Part shown: positions 24,791 to 37,504 of the stretch, in pieces
Layout of the letters: every line of letters starts with the position of its first letter
How positions within the stretch are numbered: position 1 is the stretch's first letter
NCBI RefSeq assembly: GCF_036417845.1
Contig: NC_089980.1
Location: 55,488,501-55,552,500, forward strand
Reading direction: 5' to 3'
Length of the DNA stretch: 64,000 nucleotides
Source: Apteryx mantelli
Taxonomy: Eukaryota; Chordata; Aves; Apterygiformes; Apterygidae
Notes under the pieces: model-generated
The model's input: the letters and a program-made list of their open reading frames with translations, nothing else
What the model was told of the DNA's origin: nothing
Database searches by the model: none
Translations under genes and position numbers: made by a program

Positions 24791-26866
24791 ATCCCACAAC
24801 CCTAGGAGAAGAATAACTACACCTTGAGCACCATTTTGTTTACTAAACAATCTTGTAATAGAGCAATGACTGGGAGAAAATATATTTTGTTTTTGAAAAA
24901 TGACCTCAGCAATTTGACGAGTCCTTGCACAAAGAGATCTGTAATGAGTTCAAACCACTCTTAACGTAAAACTAAACTCTGAAACAAGCTCCTGAAAAGA
25001 AATCCATGTCACTTTCTGAAATTAACAGTTCATTTACATTCCTTTAATGATCTGACTGTACTGAACCAAATGCACTGAGCAACATATGTAAGAAAGCTCA
25101 TTCACACTTTCCAACTTTGTTTTTCCAAGGGAGCTGTATTATTTACTTCCTCATTTCCTTTGGAACTCTTAAGATGGGAACTATAAGCTAAATGTCTTAA
25201 GCAAAAGATGGAAGATGAAAGGTGACCAAATATATTCAAGCCGATAATAAACAGAGAGCATTTGTAGGTGAAAACAACCAGCTAGGCACAAGAGTGAGAG
25301 AGATAATGCAGTCATTTTAATAGGAGGCTTTTAACGTTTCCTGTTCAGGATTGGCTGGCTTATTAATGATTTAAGCACAAATTGAATTAACCAAATATTG
25401 AACATATGTTCTTTTAAACTCTCTTAAATCTACCAGAGCCTTGCACGGGAGAGCTATATGGCCATGCTGTTGAAGTGGGGGGAGGATGACAAGGGGGTAT
25501 TGAGGGTGACTGGGTAAGTAAAACATAACCTCAAGGTGGTCAATTTAATGCTGTGTTAGTGGCCTGAACTTTCAGTTCCCAAAGGGAAAGGATGATTAAT
25601 GCCACTACCAAATGTATACCCATACCTGACCCTGATCTCATCAAATCCTGCTGCCACCATCTGCTGTTTTTAATTCCTCTGCAATATTTGTATTTGCTAC
25701 CTCCCTCCTACAAAGAGAGGGAGAAAAAAAAATGTTCCCTGCTTATGAATGGTGTGATCTGGTTGTACTGGCTGAACGCTGGCCAGGAGGCATCTGTTGC
25801 TTATAGTTCTGACAGCATCTGCTACTATTTCTCACTTTTCCCAGCATGCTGTGAGATATGGTTTCTCCCAAAGGTGGCCTTTGTATGCACCATTGTCAAT
25901 TCCATCATTGTCTGCCACAGCCTGTTCCCACGATGCAGTGGTAGTTATTACCACACTGCAAAACCTTTTCTTGCAGGCTATCTGTAATCTAAGATATTGT
26001 GTGATTGAGTTATGCAGTTAACCCTTTTCCTATGCATCAAACCATTAAAATAAAAAGAAACAGGCTGGACCATTTTTTTGGAAGGAAAATCTTCAGGGCT
26101 TACAATGGATGGGAAAATGAAATAGACTTTTTGGTTGCTTTTTTGTTTTTAAAATAATGACAGTTTGGCATCAAGCACATTTGAGGTTTAAAAACAAACA
26201 AACAAAAAGACAAAAAGCAAAAAAATGTTATAACTAGCTGTTTTAATTCCTTTAAAAATACTATAAAGGATGCATTGTTTTTTCTCCTGATTCCTGATAC
26301 GGCTATTAAGCATTGTAACCAAATGTGTGTGAATGCTATTATTTATGTGTCTGATCTTTAAATACCCTCTGCTAGTGGGATACAGACTGAGACTTCTGAT
26401 GGACATAGGCGTCCCAAGCTGTCATCTTGCCTTGTCCTTCTGTCAAACAGTTAGTGTGTCAAGCGCTTCTCCTGGGAACTTTTAGAGTAAGAGACTGTAA
26501 GCACAGAACGGTCCAGTCTCCAGAGAGCTACTTTTAACTCACGACAATATCCTTGGTGTCAGCTCAGAATAGCCCACTATGGGGCAAGGAGAAAGAAAGC
26601 GCAACAGATGTTACTAGTAAAACCATGTTTACAATTCTGTAAAGTTATTGCCCTTATGTACCTTCTGACCAAAACCCACTTAAAAAAGGACCAGGTTCCT
26701 AGCACTTGGATTTTTAAGTCAATTCTGTTCACATAAATCTTAGGGAAGAGAATCAGTACAATTAAAATAGATATCACATCTCTCACATGTATGTGCCCCT
26801 CCCATTTCCCCTAGATCATTTGTAATAGTCTGGCCTTTGGAATCATATAGTTACTATTTACAACTG

Positions 26867-26893
26867 CATATATAGTAGTTTCTACTATATATG
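26867..26893. repeat. Perfect hairpin, 11-bp arms, 5-nt loop
   Basis: CATATATAGTA and TACTATATATG flank GTTTC. A looser TAGTAGTATCTATA follows. AT-rich, possibly from a decayed repeat. Confidence 0.75.
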
Positions 26894-27230
26894 ATAGTAG
26901 TATCTATATAAGAATTGTGACTATCTCTACCTAAAAAACGTAGGACATGAGCGATGTTTTATCTCCTCAAATGCACTCGTGCTTCTTTTATTCTTTTTTC
27001 TTTTCCTCTTTATCTTTATCTTTATAAAAGGGGCTGAATTTGGGGGTACTTCTTATGCATGGAATTGTTCCTAAATGGCCTCAGAGGTATTTTCACAATT
27101 ACATAATATTTACAGTAAGCAAGGTGGCTGACAGTAGAAGCAATAATGATAATTAGCTAAGTTTTTCTTGTTTTTGAAATACTTTGAAAAGAATTCATCT
27201 TAGAGCAGATCGGAACAGCAGGGAGCCAGG

Positions 27231-27241
27231 AAAAAAGAAAG

Positions 27242-27297
<56 letters not shown>

Positions 27298-27310
27298 GAA
27301 AGGAAAGGAA
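27231..27310. repeat. (GAAA)n microsatellite
   Basis: About 80 bp of pure purine, with roughly twelve or more uninterrupted GAAA units and a degenerate end. Confidence 0.95.
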
Positions 27311-29428
27311 TATGGAACTTGTGAAGAACATTTTTAAAATTAAGTCCCTCAAGAATTCTCATCTCTTCTTGTATCCAGTTCTGATTTTCCCTTAAGAACT
27401 GTCAGGTGATGCAATACAGCACATGATGTTAAAGGAAATACTAGCCCAGCATTTAAAAGAATACGTTTGGCTACTGTACACCCACAGTAAGTTCCTCTGT
27501 CTTAGTTGTGTTATATTGTGTCATCTATATTACATTTTCCACTGGAGAAGGCCCCTGAGGAAGGGATAAATTGTACATTGTTTTATATCTTTGCAATTCC
27601 TGCTTTACCCAGCGACTTGTATTTTTTTACTGTGTTTTTACCCTTCCCCTTCCTTACCAAGGAAAACTAAGTCTTGCAATATGGCACAACATCCCCATTA
27701 AATAAGTGAGGATGAGGGACCAGAAGGTGTGACCTGCAGCAAAACAGAGAAAGACAGAGAGGATGGTGAGCAGATGAGGGAAGGGACGTCACCTTCACCT
27801 GCACAATGGCTGCTGTAATATTGCTCACGTAGCACTGGCATGGAGGCACCACAAAGAACAAGCCCTGTACAGGCGCAGTACCCTCTTCAGTTCAGGTTCA
27901 TCCTGCTTTTGTGCCTTTCCTGGTTATTTAAAGTGAATTTACACTGTTATCATCAATTTAAATGTGGATGGCTGATCTGAAGCCATTTTACAGTCTCTCT
28001 GCATGAGTAAAGGCTAGGAAAAATAAGGCACTTTACAGGCTAAACTAGGTATGATGTTAGATAGCAGTTCTGCTGAACTGCTGTTGGTTCAGGTCATTAA
28101 AATGCATTGCTGAATCAAAGAGCAAGTTCCTCTCTGCACTTTGAAATCCTTTTTCCAGAGGCAACAGATGGCAGAAGGGAAACCATGGCTGGGTAACTCA
28201 GTTGTAGCTCTTCTACCATTAAGACATGATGAGCTTGGGGAAGCAAAGACAGTGCCTAGAGCTGGACCTCTGTACTTATGGCATTTGGACTCCAGGGCAG
28301 CTGCAAAATCTGCATAGGGGATTTGCATGGAGCAACTCACAGTTTAAAAAAAAAAGAAGGTAGAGAGCATATGTATGTGAAGGAATCCATAGGTATAAAC
28401 AGTGTGAGACCCACTTTTATAAAACTAATATCCACAAATGGAAAGTGGTAAAAGTTATCCTAGCAGGGAGAAGATGACTTGTGACAGAATCATCGAGCTG
28501 GATCACAATATACAAATGCTCTAAACTACAGGTTTCAAACTGCAGCTTCCTCCTCACTTGGCTGTGTAGGCTCAACTGCTGCAAACCTACCACCATTTCT
28601 GAGTCTGCTGTTCTCTGAGGCACTCTGTTATTCCCCCAAGGATACAAAAGCTTTTATTGACTGCATTTTCCAGGACTACCTGTGTGTTTATTCTTTTCTG
28701 TAACAGAGGGGAAGCGAGGTAAAACCTACGATGAATCACGCTATGCTTCGTTGAGATCTTTAGTAGGACACACTAGAATAGGAGAGCCAAACCTCACGTG
28801 GGATGTAAGGAGACACTGCTGCACTCCTTTCAGCAGAAAGAGACTTGCACCCTACTGGCATAAAAATGGTTCAGTGAGCCTCATGGCATAGTTTTTCCTA
28901 TTTCAGGCCAATTATAGGAACTCTGTGGCTCTTCATTTTGAGTAACTCTTCTCTCTGCTCACGCCCAGGCTGCAGTCGGTGGATTCGCTCATGCAAAAGG
29001 TGGTGGGCACATCGTGTCCTGCTGATGATGACAACAGGCCCAAGCCACACACGTGTTATAACATAGCATTACTTTCAGGCAGGCCAGCAGCTTCACTGAG
29101 TGAAAAAGGCCACCAGCACGCTTTCAGATAAGCATGTGCATAAATGTTTTCTTGAATCAGGAAATATTGTACGCTAAGCAGCAATTTTTTCCCCTTCTTT
29201 TTCAGCAGTAGGAACACACATGGACGAAATTTCTTTATGATGAATATTTGTGTAAGCACAGCATTTAGGCTGATTGTTGTCTCTTCTTCTCCTTCCAAAT
29301 TATTGTCAACAGATCCATCTGCAAACTAAAAAAAAAAAATCTGCCACATGCAGGTAGCTTTTGATAACGAGCGTGAGCAGGAGGCTGCTTTCACTCACTC
29401 TCTGTTTGTTTTCAACTTAGCAAAGCAG

Positions 29429-29485
29429 TTACGGCTCCAGCCAAGCAAAACAGAGACTAAAACTCAGCAGACACAGGAAAGCCAT
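29429..29485 (-). CDS. Possible short ORF resembling a signal peptide
   Basis: ATG in good context (AAAATGG) at the edge of the CpG island opens 18 codons, MAFLCLLSFSLCFAWLEP, then TAA. The hydrophobic Leu/Phe-rich core resembles a secretory signal. It could be a small ORF, an upstream ORF or the first coding piece of a spliced gene, but the only nearby donor (CC|GTAACT) is weak. No family is recognised. It may well be chance. Confidence 0.2.
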   Translation of the reverse strand: MAFLCLLSFSLCFAWLEP

Positions 29486-29489
29486 TTTG

Positions 29490-30010
29490 CTTAAATCGGG
29501 AGGGTGGCGGCCAAGCCCCCGTGCGCCCAAGGGGGGATCAGCGGCCGCGGCAGCAGCGCCCTGCCCTGCGTCAGCCCAGAGACGCTGCATGGGAGCAAGA
29601 CCGCCCTCGCACTCAGGTCGCCCAGCCGCCCCACCAGGCTGGCCACCTCTGAGGGGGCTCCTGCCGCTGCTGTTCGCCGCTCCCCGCCAACATGGGCGGC
29701 GGGAGGCCCCAGGCCGCTCGCCAGAGCAAAGCCAGGGCCTCGCAGCCGTCGCACATGGCCTGCGGCCCCTGCGCGGGCGGCTGGGGGGAGCCGCGGGCCA
29801 GGCCACCCCGGCCTGCCCCGGCAACAGCAGCCGCCAGGCGGGCGGCAGCCAATGGGGCCGGGCGGCGGTGGGGTGAGGGCAGCGGTGGAGCCGGGCGGCA
29901 GCGGGGCCGGGTGATGGTGGGGCCAGGCGGGCTGGCGGTGGAGGCCGGGCGGTGGGGCCGGGCGGCGCGGGCCTTTGTGCGGGGTGGCAGGTGACCACTG
30001 CGGGCGAACA
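29490..30010. promoter_or_regulatory. Orphan CpG island
   Basis: About 0.5 kb of very GC- and CpG-rich DNA (many CGG, CCGC, GCGC) inside AT-rich desert with abrupt borders. It holds a full NF-Y motif AGCCAATGGG at 29847-29856 and a G-rich minisatellite at about 29853-29975. CpG islands of this kind are usually promoters. No annotated gene fits, so it is a candidate start for a non-coding or unrecognised transcript. The long open frames inside it (for example 29429-30313 minus, 294 codons) are explained by GC richness that removes stop codons. They are Pro/Ala/Arg/Gly-rich and show no domain. Confidence 0.75.
29853..29975 (+). repeat. G-rich imperfect minisatellite in the CpG island
   Basis: Repeated GGGGCCGGGCGGC-, GAGCCGGGCGGC- and GGTGGGGCC-like units. 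The plus strand has many G-runs of three or four bases and could fold as G-quadruplex. Confidence 0.6.
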
Positions 30011-30196
30011 AAGAGGGGTCAGGGCGGGAGCCACGTCCATTTTCTCAGGCCCATGTTCTCCACTCCTCACAATCTGTCTGAATTTAACTTGCCATTGAGG
30101 GCCTGGGCTGTAGAAAACAGCTTTATGTCGACTAATCCAGGCAGAAGTAAGGGTAGACAGAGAGACAGGTTTGAAGGCGGAGACATGGCTATTCTG

Positions 30197-30240
30197 CTTC
30201 TTTTTTTTTTTTTGGCTTTTTTTTCCTCCCCCCCCTCCCC
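30197..30240. repeat. Polypyrimidine tract (T13, T8, C8)
   Basis: Just beyond the CpG island; T-run, GGC interruption, then T and C runs. Confidence 0.85.
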
Positions 30241-30244
30241 GGCT

Positions 30245-31640
30245 CCAGTGAAAAGTTTTCTGAACAAAAAAAAAATTGGTGACAAGATTAATCAACCCGT
30301 GGAGCTGAAACACATGCTTGACTTAAACAACCTCTTTGCTATTATTAACAACTGCTCCAGCATTTCTCTTGTTATGCTAATGGTACAGATTAGAGTAAAA
30401 TCTATTCCTTCTTTGGTGAACAGGCCAATTGATAGAGGCTGATCTATTTTTCTCCCCGTTTTAATTCTTTTTTTCTGCAGGCACAAGTGTTTGCAGCAGC
30501 AAGAAAACAGAACATGAAAAAAACAAAACTGCACACAAAAGTTACTAGCCCTCACATACACTAAAATCATTAATAAATACAAATCTATATAAGTCATTGC
30601 TACCGCCTTGAAATAATGTCTGAATGTTGTTACACAGGCTGACAACAAAAGACAGGAAATCCAACATAGTGGCCAGTGCCCTACCTTTAACTCATTCATT
30701 TATTCTGCGTAGCCACAAAGTGCCTGTTAAAGGAGACCTGCTTTGATTATTTTTAATACTTTTGTGGATGGAGGAGAATGTAGCATTGCTGGCAAGTCCT
30801 GGTTAGGGCAACTTAACTCAAAATCAGACCATGTCCCAGAGGAACGTCAGGGTGGAAGAAGACAATTCTGTTGCCGGCACAGTCCAAAGGGCCATATGCT
30901 CTTTGGAATCAAGGAGAGAGGATAGGTCCCTTGGTGCCAGTCTGGACTTGGGGTTTTGTGTCTCATGTTAGCTTGAATCAGATTCTAAATGCTATTTAAT
31001 GTTTCTCTGTCTTTTTTTCTTCTCCCACTTTTTTAGTGATCAAAATCTGGGACTTGTTTCATCGATAGCTACAAAGCTGACATCTAAACCTATGAAATTA
31101 TAGCATAATAAATATTTTAAAGCCCAATATGTGTGGCACCTTGGAGAAAAGCTTTCAGCAGGTTATAACCACTGAGTGAGAAAGAATGCATCATTAACTT
31201 TCATGTGCAGCAAGCATATAATATGTGTATTAAACCTTATGTCACTTCCTCTGGAATTCACTTGTTCCTATGTAAGTAAGTGGAAATGTCAGGACCCTGG
31301 TTCTGCCTCATCCTAAGCCAGCTCAAATCGGTGAGAGTCCTTTCATGGATTTTGATGTTGTTTAGATTTGGCCCTACCGCTGCCTCTGTATATTGTCACT
31401 GTTGATTGGTAACCATCTGCTGTTGCCTATCAGCTTCTCCAGCCTCCCCGATGCCATTCAGAGTTAGTTGATACTATAAACTTGTCCGAGTTGTTTGAGT
31501 TCAGTGAATCTCTAGGATCCACTTGGAAAGCTTGCAGTAACAGCAAGCTGCTCTGCCTGGGTCCAAAGAGGTTAAAGATTCTCCTGGGCCAAGCCTAAAT
31601 TTGGAGGTTAGCATTTTGCTAGTAGTAAACTTGGTCAGAC
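30245..31640. other. Intergenic DNA beside the CpG island
   Basis: 30260-30430 carries TATGCTAAT, AACAAC and TTGATTAAT-like motifs (on one strand or the other) and may be regulatory. The remainder is unremarkable. No gene recognised. Confidence 0.6.
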
Positions 31641-31644
31641 AGAT

Positions 31645-33290
31645 TTCATAATTTCACAGAGTCAAAGGCCAGAGGGCTTACTAGATCATCCACTCTGACT
31701 TTCTGCATGCCCTAGGCCTTTATATTTCACCCATTTATTCCTGTATCGAGCCTAATCGAGCCAAACTGTTCTTGATTAAAACAGATGACCCAGAGGCATC
31801 CTGTCCTAAGGACATGGAATCAAAACATGGGTAACTACCCTCTTCTCTAATAGTTTGTGCCAGTATCTTTAGGACCTTCACTCTTCCAAAACATGGGCCT
31901 AGTTTCTCATTTGAATGGGTCTGGCTTCAGTGTTAGTTTTTGTCTGACTTTGCTCTACTGGATTAAAAGAGCCTTCCAGAACCTGGTATTTTCACCTTGT
32001 GATAGTATGCAGATGGTAACCAATTTTCTTTGCAATCTTCATGTCTTCATGCCATTTTTTGATAACATAAACAGGCCATAGCTATGCTCAGGCAAATTGT
32101 CCACTGTGACTGCTAATCCTCTCCAAAATCACCATATTCCAGGAGGGAACCCCAGTTCCTAAAGGAGTGGCCCACCTTCTTTGTTCCTAAGCATGCACCA
32201 TTTTACAGGTTTAAAACACACTGTGTTTGTCTGACACATGATCCGATTGCTCCATATAACTGCCATGTCCTCATCATTACCAACCATTCCGTCAATCTTG
32301 GCAACATTTGGTGTATTTATCAGGGCAAGCTTTTTTCTCCAGGATGAGCAGGAGGAGGCTTGTGCCTGACTGCTGTCAAGTACACTAGAAACACTCTTAA
32401 TGAAAGAGAATTACCCAGGGACAACTTCTCTTTGATACAGGCCATTAACAGTTCTTAATCTATTTATCACATGATCTAGTGATATTTAAAAGAATTTTAG
32501 TCTTAATTAATGTTTCAAGCATGAATGCTGTATGAAATATATTGCATTTCTATGGTTACCTTTAGAAGTCAAGCTAGAAATCTCACCAAAGAATGAGTTG
32601 ATAATTATTTGACAAGATCAGCTTTTCTTGTTGTCGTGAATCCAAAGACATTTCCAACTTTTAATTCTTTACTGATTAAACTCTATATCAGTGTAAGCAT
32701 TATTTTTCCCAAAATATATGGTAGGCTAACTGACCAGCGGTTACTTGGGTGAGTCTACTTGCCCTCCTTGAATATTAGCAGCCCATTTGCACTCTGTACA
32801 TCTGGGATTTTGTTGGCACTCTGAGATTAATTGAAAATGAACTTCAGCAAGCCAAAGATTTCTTCAGCCGTTCCTGTGTACAAGTTATTGAGCCTTGATG
32901 GTTTATAAATGATTATCACTAAAAGATATTGCCTGACTTTCTTTCCAGTTACTCAGTGACTGAAGGAAGCTCCCATGATCTTCATATAATACAAGTGTCT
33001 CAAGAACAGAACAAAAACAGCTACGGAATACCTATTTTTCCACATCCTGGCAGTCCTTTTTGGTAATCTCCGTCTGATAATGTTTCTGTTCCATAGCTAG
33101 GATTTGTGGTGTTCCTACTGTAGTTGAAAAACTCCTTTTCATTGTCTTCAGCTCCTTCAGACAGGGATTTTCTGGTCTTCAGATTTTCCTTATCAATTTT
33201 TTGCATTTCTTCATTTATTATATCCTTTGTCCTCTATTTTATCTTTTTCATTATGTTTTTGACTTCTGCTTTCAACATTTTGCCAGTATT
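31645..33290 (-). mobile_element. Ancient CR1-type LINE, about 1.6 kb, sense on minus strand
   Basis: Read on the plus strand, the segment follows the reverse complement of sauropsid CR1 from its 3' end to well inside the reverse transcriptase region. Landmarks: CAGAGTCAAAGGCCAGAGGG and TAGATCATCCACTCTGAC near 31655; TTTGTTCCTAAGCATGCACC at 32180; GGCTAACTGACCAGCGGTTA at 32724; and AAAACTCCTTTTCATTGTC at 33128, followed by TTATCAATTTTTTGCATTTC. All frames are broken, with no intact ORF. Divergence is high throughout, so insertion is old. Boundaries are approximate. Confidence 0.8.
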
Positions 33291-33294
33291 TTGT

Positions 33295-36200
33295 TGTTCT
33301 TTTTATGCTAAGTGTACAATTACAGTAAAATATCACTTCTATCCAGAGAAAACATAAAAATCTACTGCATTTTCAGCATATCAACACTGTGATAGACTTC
33401 CTAAAAGAAATCTAAGAAATCATGGACAAAATCTTTGGTAGTCTGTGTAATGCAGTCCTCTTTCCAAGAGGAAAGGAGATACATATCAACATGTCAGTAA
33501 CTTCACATGCAGTCCTGGTCCAAATCTGCAGACTGCACCATTGCATTCTCATGACAACATCGCATGATGCAAAAGCATGCAGAGAAGGCATCAAAATTAG
33601 CTCAGTAAATCCCAGGCAGAAATACATGTGCAGATGTCATGTGGTAGGTATGTGGCAAGTCACACCTACTTTTGGGCTCACTGTAACTAGAAAGATGGAT
33701 GGCTCGGTGCAGCAGGACTGTCTTGGTGTGATGCAGTCATTGACCATTTTAAAATAAGGCAGAATCAGACTCGTCAGTGCTATAAGTTACACCAATTATC
33801 CAGAGCTTGGAAATCCCTTATAACCACACATGATACAGAGAACTAATGGGACAAAATTAATTTGCCCTGACACATGATTGTAACAATAAAGCAGTGCTTT
33901 AGGAATGAAAGTTACCTTTGCTTAAGGCCACAGCCTGCTTCACACCTGCTGCTTCACATTGATCAAATATGCACTGCCCCGTGCTCTTTGCATCCAGATA
34001 CACTGTGCAACCACTACCTCATTCTGGGTTCAGTGACAGAGTCCCATTCTATACATGGCTGCACAACTCTCAGAGCAGACAAAAAAGGCTCATCAAGACT
34101 CAGAAGCTATGCTCGTAAATTAAATTCATGCTGAATCATTTTCTGGCCCTCTTCTTTCATGTCAACTGGCATGGAAGAGCCTGCCTCTATACCATTAAAC
34201 CCCCTTATTCTTCAAAACAAGGGTCCACTTACCCAAATGTCTGTCAGGAAGCTTCCTTGACTTATGCTAACTCCTCGCCATGCCCGGAAGCTCTCTGAAG
34301 CCTGCTGGTTGCCTGGGGCCAGGAGCATGCCAGGGACCAGTCTAACAACTTAGCAGTGCAGATAGTTGGGTTCTAACGCTTGGGGACAGTCCTTGGCTGC
34401 TAGTGTAGACATAACCAAAAAGTCAGGATCCTTCCCCTCTTGCTTCTTGGTCTTCTCTGTACAAGGAAAGTTGCAGTGTAACTGAGATGGACTTGTACCC
34501 AGCCTGCTCTCCTGGCTGAGGAACAGGCAACCAGGACTCTCAGTTCCTGCTCCCTGTAGTCCCACCTAATGCCTTGTTTTCAGCAGAAGGCATCACGAAA
34601 GTGCCCATCCCCTATGTGTGAGAGCTGGAGTCGGTGCTGAGCAGGAAAGAAGAAAGAGCCTTGTTAATGCTTTCCCTTCTGCAAAACTGAATAGAAACTG
34701 AGACCACATAGCCTTTACCCAGGAACATCCCTCTGATGTGAAAAATCCTTATATAAATGGAACTGCAAATTCAACCCTTCCTCAACTTAGTTCCCAGCCA
34801 GAGGTACTGGCACCTCAGCTAATATTTCAACATTATGTAAGCAGGAGTGTAGGCTTCTCCTTAACTTAATGACACTCCTTTTCCCTGGGCCTCAGTTTAA
34901 TACACCATCATTGCCAGTACTTTTTAACCTGCTGCAGTCTCTGAAGAAGATGCTGGGAGCAGCTGAAGTAGCAGAGGGCTGGCGCTCAATGACTGGTACT
35001 AAAGGTTCAGCTGGGCCTCGGGCCTCGGTGTTCTGACTGGAAAACAGTCGACTCAGTTTTTCAGCTGTGGACTGTGTTTTGTCATGCTGGAGTTCGGTCC
35101 ATCAGTCAGATGTGCAGACACAGAGGTTTTTGAGGTATCAATGGAGTCGGCCAGCTGTTAGCACTGTAGGTCATTTTTTCCCCCCGCATGGAACATGTAG
35201 GATGCTGCTATTTCTTGTTCCAGTTTAGCTAGTGGGGAGCAGAGGGAGAAAAGTGAGAGGAGAAACATGTTGGGCTTTGTTGCCAAATCCTCGAGACTGA
35301 GCTTCATGAAAACAATGCCAAAATCTGGATTAGGCAATATAGGAGCCAAGATGCTGTACAGCACTCAATGCCAAATTTTAAATAAAACTACTGCCCTTAG
35401 AGAGGAAACTATTAGATTTTAGGAAGAGTGACCACATTGTTCAGCACAAATGCCTCTTATAGCTGGTAACTGCAATGTAACATAGTATTATACAAAGGGC
35501 AGGAGTCAACTATCCTTGCAAACCAGTGAGGAGAGAGCAAAAGTGGGATTGTTACTATTATTATTATTATTATTATTACTACTACTACTACATAATTTTC
35601 CATTCCTAATACTGCCACCAGAGACAGTGAACTTCCCGTCACAGCAGATAGTCAAGCAAGCTGAGCAAAACTTGGTAGTTTCCATTTACCAGCATTGACA
35701 CAATTTGTTTTAGTCCACATACCATGCAATCCCTGGTTTACCCAGAAATATCTGGTAGGCAGAAGCTGTGCCTAAAATAAGCCAGCAGAGGAACTAAACA
35801 CATCAATAAAGAGACTTTGTTGATATGTGTAACATCTTTAGAAAATTACACAACATCTAGTAATAAACACTATTCCAAGCTTTTACTATTCTGTCATGTT
35901 GTGCATTGCCTCTCCTGTTGTTCATATGTTTATAGCACTAAGGAGATTTGTGGACCCACTCTGTTTAGCCACCAGTGCTCTGTTGAATAGTACCAGATTT
36001 TGTGGTCTTGCAAATCAGCTACTTGTTGGAGCAGAATTCAGTGATGCAGACAGAGTCTGGATATTTTCTCAGTGTGGGAGTCCACAGGCTTTCGGGATCA
36101 GAGGCTGTTAATAATCATTCATATTTCTGTCGGTCATCAGGTAAATTAAGCAGTCATCTTTTAGCTGAAAGCACTGTAAAGGCAACATTCTTCTATAAAC

Positions 36201-37500
36201 CAGGTTTGTGGACTACTGATGGTCCACTGCACTCACAGGCTGAGAAACAACTGGTTAGGCACTATTTCGGAAAAGCTCTAGGGACCAGAGTTTTTTAAAT
36301 GAATCAGAAAGTACTAAAGAAATACCTAGACTCTGCATCACTGTCTTAGGGTTTGGCTGCAAAAGGCTTTGTAGGCTGACACAAGCTCTCTCTGCCCACA
36401 CTCCAGACAAACCCAAACTCTTTCCATCCGAGCCAAAACCAAGCAAACTTTGTTCTAGAGGCCATGCAGCTGTATTAGTGCTGTGTGGATTGCAGCTAGC
36501 TTCTCCTGCCTCTCTCAGCAGGACTTCTTTGCCCAGGCTCAGCATCCTTCTCACCACAACTTCCAGTCTGGAGCTGTTGTGTCCAGCTGCCTCACTGTAC
36601 AAGCAGACTGAGCTGTATGTAAAGTATCACACAGCCATTGTGCCATAGAGTAATCTTTTGGGGATACTCTGTGAACAGGAGAGATGGGCAAAAAACATGC
36701 AAAGTCCTTATCTGAGACCCCTCTTGAAAAAATATTACTGTACAATTCTCCAGAAACAGTACTGTTTCTAAAATTCATTCTAGTTAGAGAAAAACAGGTC
36801 AAAATCTTCTGAGTCTGGAAGTAAATTCTCCAGGAAAATAGGCAACTGAGAATTTATACTAGCAGTTCTTCAAGGACAGAATTGTGTTCTTCCTAAGAAA
36901 ACCAACTGGTAAAGCCACAAGTGCCAGCCCCACCCAGAGACTGTGCCAGACTGCAGTTACTGCATGCTGTTAATGAATGATGTCAATGCTATCTTAATCT
37001 GGCCTGTATAAATATAAGAATACATTTTATCAATTTTCATAAATACATGCAATATAAGAACGTATATAAATATAAAGATATACTGAATTTACAGCAGATG
37101 ATGTTAGTGTATGTGAGAGAGACATGCTCTAGCAGTCAGAGAATAGGAGTGGGGCACAGGTACTCCTAATCTCAAAGGTGTCAAAACATTCCTCAGTCTC
37201 CATGCCTCACATCAGTGTTGTAGTGACTAATTAGAGCAAGAAAGTGTTTATCTTTAAGTGCGCATGGAGGAGGGCAACAACAGTGCATCCAGAAGGCTCA
37301 CCGTCTGGGGGTAAGTTCACAGAAGATTTCTTTGTCAGGCTGACTTTTTGTTTCACTACTGAGAAACACAAGCCTCACCAAGGGGTTGGGAAGGGAAGAT
37401 CTTTAGATGATTGTGTGTGCTATCACCCAATAGTACATGAGTGGATACACTCAATGTGGAAACAGATCTCATCTGCCCCTCTTTGTGATAATTTTCACTG
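33295..37500. other. Intergenic DNA between two CR1 relics
   Basis: Low-copy sequence with one trinucleotide microsatellite and an AT-rich patch at 37000-37095 (TATAAATATAAGAATAC-like units). No coding evidence. Confidence 0.65.
35551..35591. repeat. (TTA)n/(CTA)n microsatellite
   Basis: About eight ATT units followed by five ACT units. Confidence 0.9.
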
Positions 37501-37504
37501 ATAA

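Larger units (their letters stand above)
24795..29425. other. Intergenic DNA, no gene recognised
   Basis: AT-rich. Contains the (GAAA)n tract, an AT hairpin and an ATTA-rich stretch at 25310-25440. No coding evidence. Confidence 0.65.

Noticed and set aside
25925..25932. RBPJ-type word CGTGGGAA (minus strand) and several similar words
   Set aside because: Single sites scattered without pairing or E-boxes; the number seen is compatible with chance.
28682..28730. Acceptor-like site followed within 12 nt by a donor-like GTAAAA
   Set aside because: Would be a 12-nt microexon with no partner exons. Chance occurrence is more likely.
29429..30313. 294-codon open frame on the minus strand across the CpG island
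   Set aside because: Pro/Ala/Arg/Gly-rich composition, overlapping long frames on both strands and no domain. GC richness explains the lack of stops, and its N-terminal part is a translated polypyrimidine tract.
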